NCBI GenBank assembly: GCA_029688955.1
Contig: JARUKZ010000009.1
Span: 62,001 to 126,000 of the forward strand
Reading direction: 5' to 3'
Origin: Chitinispirillales bacterium ANBcel5
Lineage (GTDB): Bacteria; Fibrobacterota; Chitinivibrionia; Chitinivibrionales; Chitinispirillaceae
Length of the DNA stretch: 64,000 nucleotides
Part shown: piece by piece, positions 61,371-64,000 of the stretch
How positions within the stretch are numbered: position 1 is the stretch's first letter
Layout of the letters: every line of letters begins with the position of its first letter
Notes under the pieces: generated by a model
What the model was told of the DNA's origin: nothing
Databases searched by the model: none
The model's input: the letters and a program-made list of their open reading frames with translations, nothing else
Made by a program: the position numbers and the translations under genes

Positions 61371-61604
61371 ATGAGAGTGTATGTAGACATAGATTCATGT
61401 GAAGGTTGTGGGATGTGTGTGAGCTTGTGTGAGGAAGTGTTTTGCCTCGCTCCGGATGGAAGAGCAGGCTCAAAGATGTTTAATGTACCACAGGATTCTG
61501 AAGGAGACTGTTTTCTGGCGGTACAATTTTGCCCCAGACATTGCATCAGAATAAGAGATATTCGTAAGTCAAAGGGCAACGGAATTCAAAATTTTGAACT
61601 CTAA
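61371..61604 (+). CDS. Ferredoxin, single [4Fe-4S] type
   Basis: 77 residues: Cys10-x2-Cys13-x2-Cys16 in CEGCGMC, then Cys54-Pro in VQFCPRHC complete one cluster. Cys20, Cys47 and Cys58 are extra. The sequence RVYVDIDSCEGCGMCVSLC and DGRA(x)GSKM match the small monocluster ferredoxins of anaerobes. GGGAG precedes the ATG by seven bases. An electron carrier for anaerobic metabolism; partners are not in this window. Confidence 0.9.
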   Translation: MRVYVDIDSCEGCGMCVSLCEEVFCLAPDGRAGSKMFNVPQDSEGDCFLAVQFCPRHCIRIRDIRKSKGNGIQNFEL

Positions 61605-61687
61605 CCCTGGTTTGTAGGCCTTCTTGTGAGCGCAGGATCTATCTTTAGTGACTTCTTAATCATTAAATACCGGTAGGTTTAGAAAGA

Positions 61688-64000
61688 ATGGCTCGAAAAA
61701 GAGGGTTTAACAGTAGCGGGGATGAATTTTCTCCCGAAAGCTATGGCAGAGAAGAAATGCTGTATTCAGCTGGTCGAAGAGATACTGCGCAGTTTAAGGT
61801 GGGCCAACGCTGGGTCAGTGAAATGGAACCTGAATTGGGGCTTGGAAAGATTACTTCCACCCAAAGCAGATTTGTTGAGATCTCCTTTCACGGGGGAGCA
61901 GATAAGCGTCGTTACTCTAAGGAAAATGCTCCTCTTTTGAGGGTGCAATTTGGACCTAACTCACACATTGAGCTCAAGAATGGTAAAAAGCTTCTGGTTT
62001 TAAAAACAGAAGAAAAAGACCAGGAGCTTTTCTATACTACAAAAGAGGGCGTCGTTGCAGAATCTGAACTTAGTGATTCCATGAGGGCCGCCGGGCCATT
62101 GGACCGATTAATGGCGGGTGAATTTGATCCGCTCTCTGCTTTTACCCTTCGCTATGACGCTCAAAAGCTTAAAAGCGTAATCGAGAATTCAAACGCGCTT
62201 GGCTTTACCGGGCCAAGAATTCAACTTATCCCACATCAGCTATATATCGCTCAGCAAGTGGCAGCCAGGTACAAACGGAGGGTTCTTTTAGCTGATGAGG
62301 TGGGGCTTGGCAAAACTATTGAGGCCTGCCTTATTCTTCACCGACTTATTCTCACTGCCAAGGTAAACAGAGTATTGATTACTGTACCAAATGCTCTTGT
62401 TCACCTTTGGTTTGTTGAGCTGTTGAGAAAATTCAATCTGACATTTAAAATCTTTGATGAGCAATATTTAAACGGCATAGAGGATAAAGAGTGTAATCCG
62501 TTTCTTACAGAGCAGTTTGTACTTTGTACTACAGACTTACTTGTGAAAAATACCATTGCTGCTCAGCAGGCTTTGAATGCAAAATGGGATCTTCTGGTGG
62601 TGGATGAAGTTCATCACGCAAGAGAGGGAAGTGACTTTTTCAGACTCCTTGAAAAGCTGACCCTTACTGTTTCCGATGTTTTATTTCTTAGCGCGACACC
62701 TGAGCATTATGGAAACAGAGAACATTTCGCCAGATTGCAACTGCTCGACAGTGCCAGGTATGGTGAGTATGATACTTTCCTTAAAGAGATGAAATTTCAC
62801 TCACAAATAGCCGCCGTCACCGGTAAAATTCTGGATGGTAACGAACTCACTGAAGAGGAGGTCGAATTTTTGACCACCTTATCAGCCTCTCATAAAACAA
62901 TCAGTGCAGAAGAAATAAGAACAGCAAGCAGTGCTAAAGAAACTACCAGAGATGAGATGGTTGCAACACTGCTTGACCTTTTTGGTGTGGGGCGAGCAAT
63001 CTTCAGAAACACCCGGGCAAATATCGGCGGATTCCCATCCCGTACGGTAATGGTCAAGCCTCTTCAGGCGAATAAATCTGTAAAAGAAAGGGTGATCAGG
63101 GAATATAAATTCGATAGTGAGCCAGTGCCATCAGACACAAAGATCTCACTTAGTGCAGATCCAAGAATCGACTATATCGTTTCGATTCTAAAAGAGTTTA
63201 AAGATCAGAAAATGGTACTTATCTGTACCACAAAAGAGAAAGCTGTTGCCATTGATGCTGCATTGAAAAAGAAAATCTCTGTAGACACTGCTCTTTTTCA
63301 TGAGGATATGACTCTTATCCAAAGAGACAGAAATGCTGCATGGTTTTCTGAAGAGGATGGAGCAAGGTTACTATTGTGTTCTGAGATTGGCAGCGAAGGA
63401 CGTAACTTTCAGTTTGCACACCACCTGATACTGTTTGATCTACCGCATAATCCATCGCTTTTAGAGCAGAGAATAGGCCGTTTAGATCGTATCGGTCAAA
63501 AGGGGCCAATCATAATTCACCTGCCGGTTATAATTGATACACCATACAGTGTACTTGCCAGGTGGTATAATGAAGGGCTTGAACTGCTTGAAACTTCTTT
63601 TGCCGGGTCTTTTGAAGTTTATGAACGAGTACGGGAAGAGCTTCGAGAAGTTATTGCTGCGGTTATAAAAGGGAGTGAAAAAGAGGAACTGTTGGAAAAA
63701 CTTATCGCTCATACCTTTAGAGTAAAAACTGAGATTGCTGAGCGACTTCAGTCCAGCAGAGACCGGTTACTTGAGCAGCATTCTTTCAGACCACTTAAGG
63801 CAAAAAAACTTATTGATCTGATCAGGAAAACCGAGAAGAGTAAAGAATTAGAGAGGGTTGTAATGTCACTTTTAAAGGAACAGGGGATTTTTGCCGAACA
63901 GACAGGCAACAGAACATATAAACTGTGGGCTGATGCCTTTGGTGAAAAGGAACTTCCCGGAATACGGGAGTCCCGTCCTGTTATAACCTTTGACCGCTCA
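61688..64000 (+). CDS. rapA: RapA-like SNF2 helicase, partial
   Basis: The frame runs 771 codons from an ATG at 61688 to the window edge without a stop; the C-terminus is missing. An N-terminal Tudor-like part (residues 35-95, VGQRWVSEMEPELGLGKI) is followed by motif I LADEVGLGKTIEA (about 200-213), DEVHH (about 306), LSATPE (about 335), and the helicase C half LLCSEIGSEGRNFQFAHHLILFDLPHNPSLLEQRIGRLDRIGQ (about 560-605). This matches RapA, an ATPase that recycles stalled RNA polymerase. SD is weak (AGAAAG). Three interior residue clusters match the RapA family closely. Confidence 0.92.
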   Translation, partial: MARKRGFNSSGDEFSPESYGREEMLYSAGRRDTAQFKVGQRWVSEMEPELGLGKITSTQSRFVEISFHGGADKRRYSKENAPLLRVQFGPNSHIELKNGKKLLVLKTEEKDQELFYTTKEGVVAESELSDSMRAAGPLDRLMAGEFDPLSAFTLRYDAQKLKSVIENSNALGFTGPRIQLIPHQLYIAQQVAARYKRRVLLADEVGLGKTIEACLILHRLILTAKVNRVLITVPNALVHLWFVELLRKFNLTFKIFDEQYLNGIEDKECNPFLTEQFVLCTTDLLVKNTIAAQQALNAKWDLLVVDEVHHAREGSDFFRLLEKLTLTVSDVLFLSATPEHYGNREHFARLQLLDSARYGEYDTFLKEMKFHSQIAAVTGKILDGNELTEEEVEFLTTLSASHKTISAEEIRTASSAKETTRDEMVATLLDLFGVGRAIFRNTRANIGGFPSRTVMVKPLQANKSVKERVIREYKFDSEPVPSDTKISLSADPRIDYIVSILKEFKDQKMVLICTTKEKAVAIDAALKKKISVDTALFHEDMTLIQRDRNAAWFSEEDGARLLLCSEIGSEGRNFQFAHHLILFDLPHNPSLLEQRIGRLDRIGQKGPIIIHLPVIIDTPYSVLARWYNEGLELLETSFAGSFEVYERVREELREVIAAVIKGSEKEELLEKLIAHTFRVKTEIAERLQSSRDRLLEQHSFRPLKAKKLIDLIRKTEKSKELERVVMSLLKEQGIFAEQTGNRTYKLWADAFGEKELPGIRESRPVITFDRS

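Overview
The window is AT-rich, chromosome-like DNA from a diderm (Gram-negative) bacterium. Heptose-LPS synthesis (hldD), a PorV/PorQ-like outer-membrane protein, a TonB-type C-terminal domain, many signal-peptide proteins and an RseC-type membrane protein support this. A Bat (aerotolerance-type) operon, LL-diaminopimelate aminotransferase, a type III polyketide synthase, FapA, NtrB/NtrC regulation and many TPR proteins would fit a Fibrobacterota/Chitinivibrionia-type organism. That placement is an inference from gene content, not from a marker phylogeny. Most genes are ordinary housekeeping genes with short spacers and frequent start/stop overlaps.

Layout. 1-3650 is the accessory, repeat-rich part. 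It holds a partial secreted protein, a frameshifted IS91-type transposase remnant, a roughly 93-bp repeat in two copies, a secreted carboxypeptidase-regulatory-like protein and a large array of 21-bp units in two opposed arms. 3.6-6.1 kb carries lipoproteins, a STAS protein and a TPR protein. 6.1-10.8 kb is a probable polyketide/lipid cluster: a U32-like Cys-rich protein, ACP, ketosynthase and type III PKS in one operon, with a divergent ICMT-like methyltransferase. 10.8-16.1 kb has mazG, a Sua5/YciO protein, a STAS protein, dapL and a hybrid histidine kinase. 16.4-24.1 kb is a Bat operon on the minus strand: DUF445, a BatD-like protein, BatA, BatB, BatC, a hydrolase and a BatD-BatE fusion.

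24.4-34.8 kb holds a protein phosphatase, dGTPase, tRNA-Pro, a five-gene hisI-alr-rseC-TPR-queH operon, proA, a RAYT-type transposase with inverted terminal GGGGACGGAGTT repeats, a SpoU methyltransferase and rpsU. 34.9-38.0 kb is a likely MurNAc salvage operon (NamZ, MurU-like, AmgK-like). 38-47.7 kb holds envelope genes: a DUF21/CBS protein, an M23 peptidase, a PorV-like protein, a lone FliN-like protein, a YIP1-like protein, hldD, FapA and a large TPR protein.

47.8-53.8 kb is a signalling block: a coiled-coil protein, an NtrB-like kinase, an NtrC-like regulator, a HAMP-GGDEF protein and a TPR-TonB protein. 53.8-64 kb holds sugar metabolism (an atypical PfkB protein, pdxB, gntK, gnd), mutM, a lone receiver, a DUF2795 protein, eno, a ferredoxin and the first 771 codons of a RapA-type SNF2 helicase. 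The points most worth checking are the inverted 21-bp array, the PKS/ACP/U32 cluster, the RAYT with two replaced catalytic residues, the PfkB protein without its catalytic Asp, and the hydrolase built into the Bat operon.
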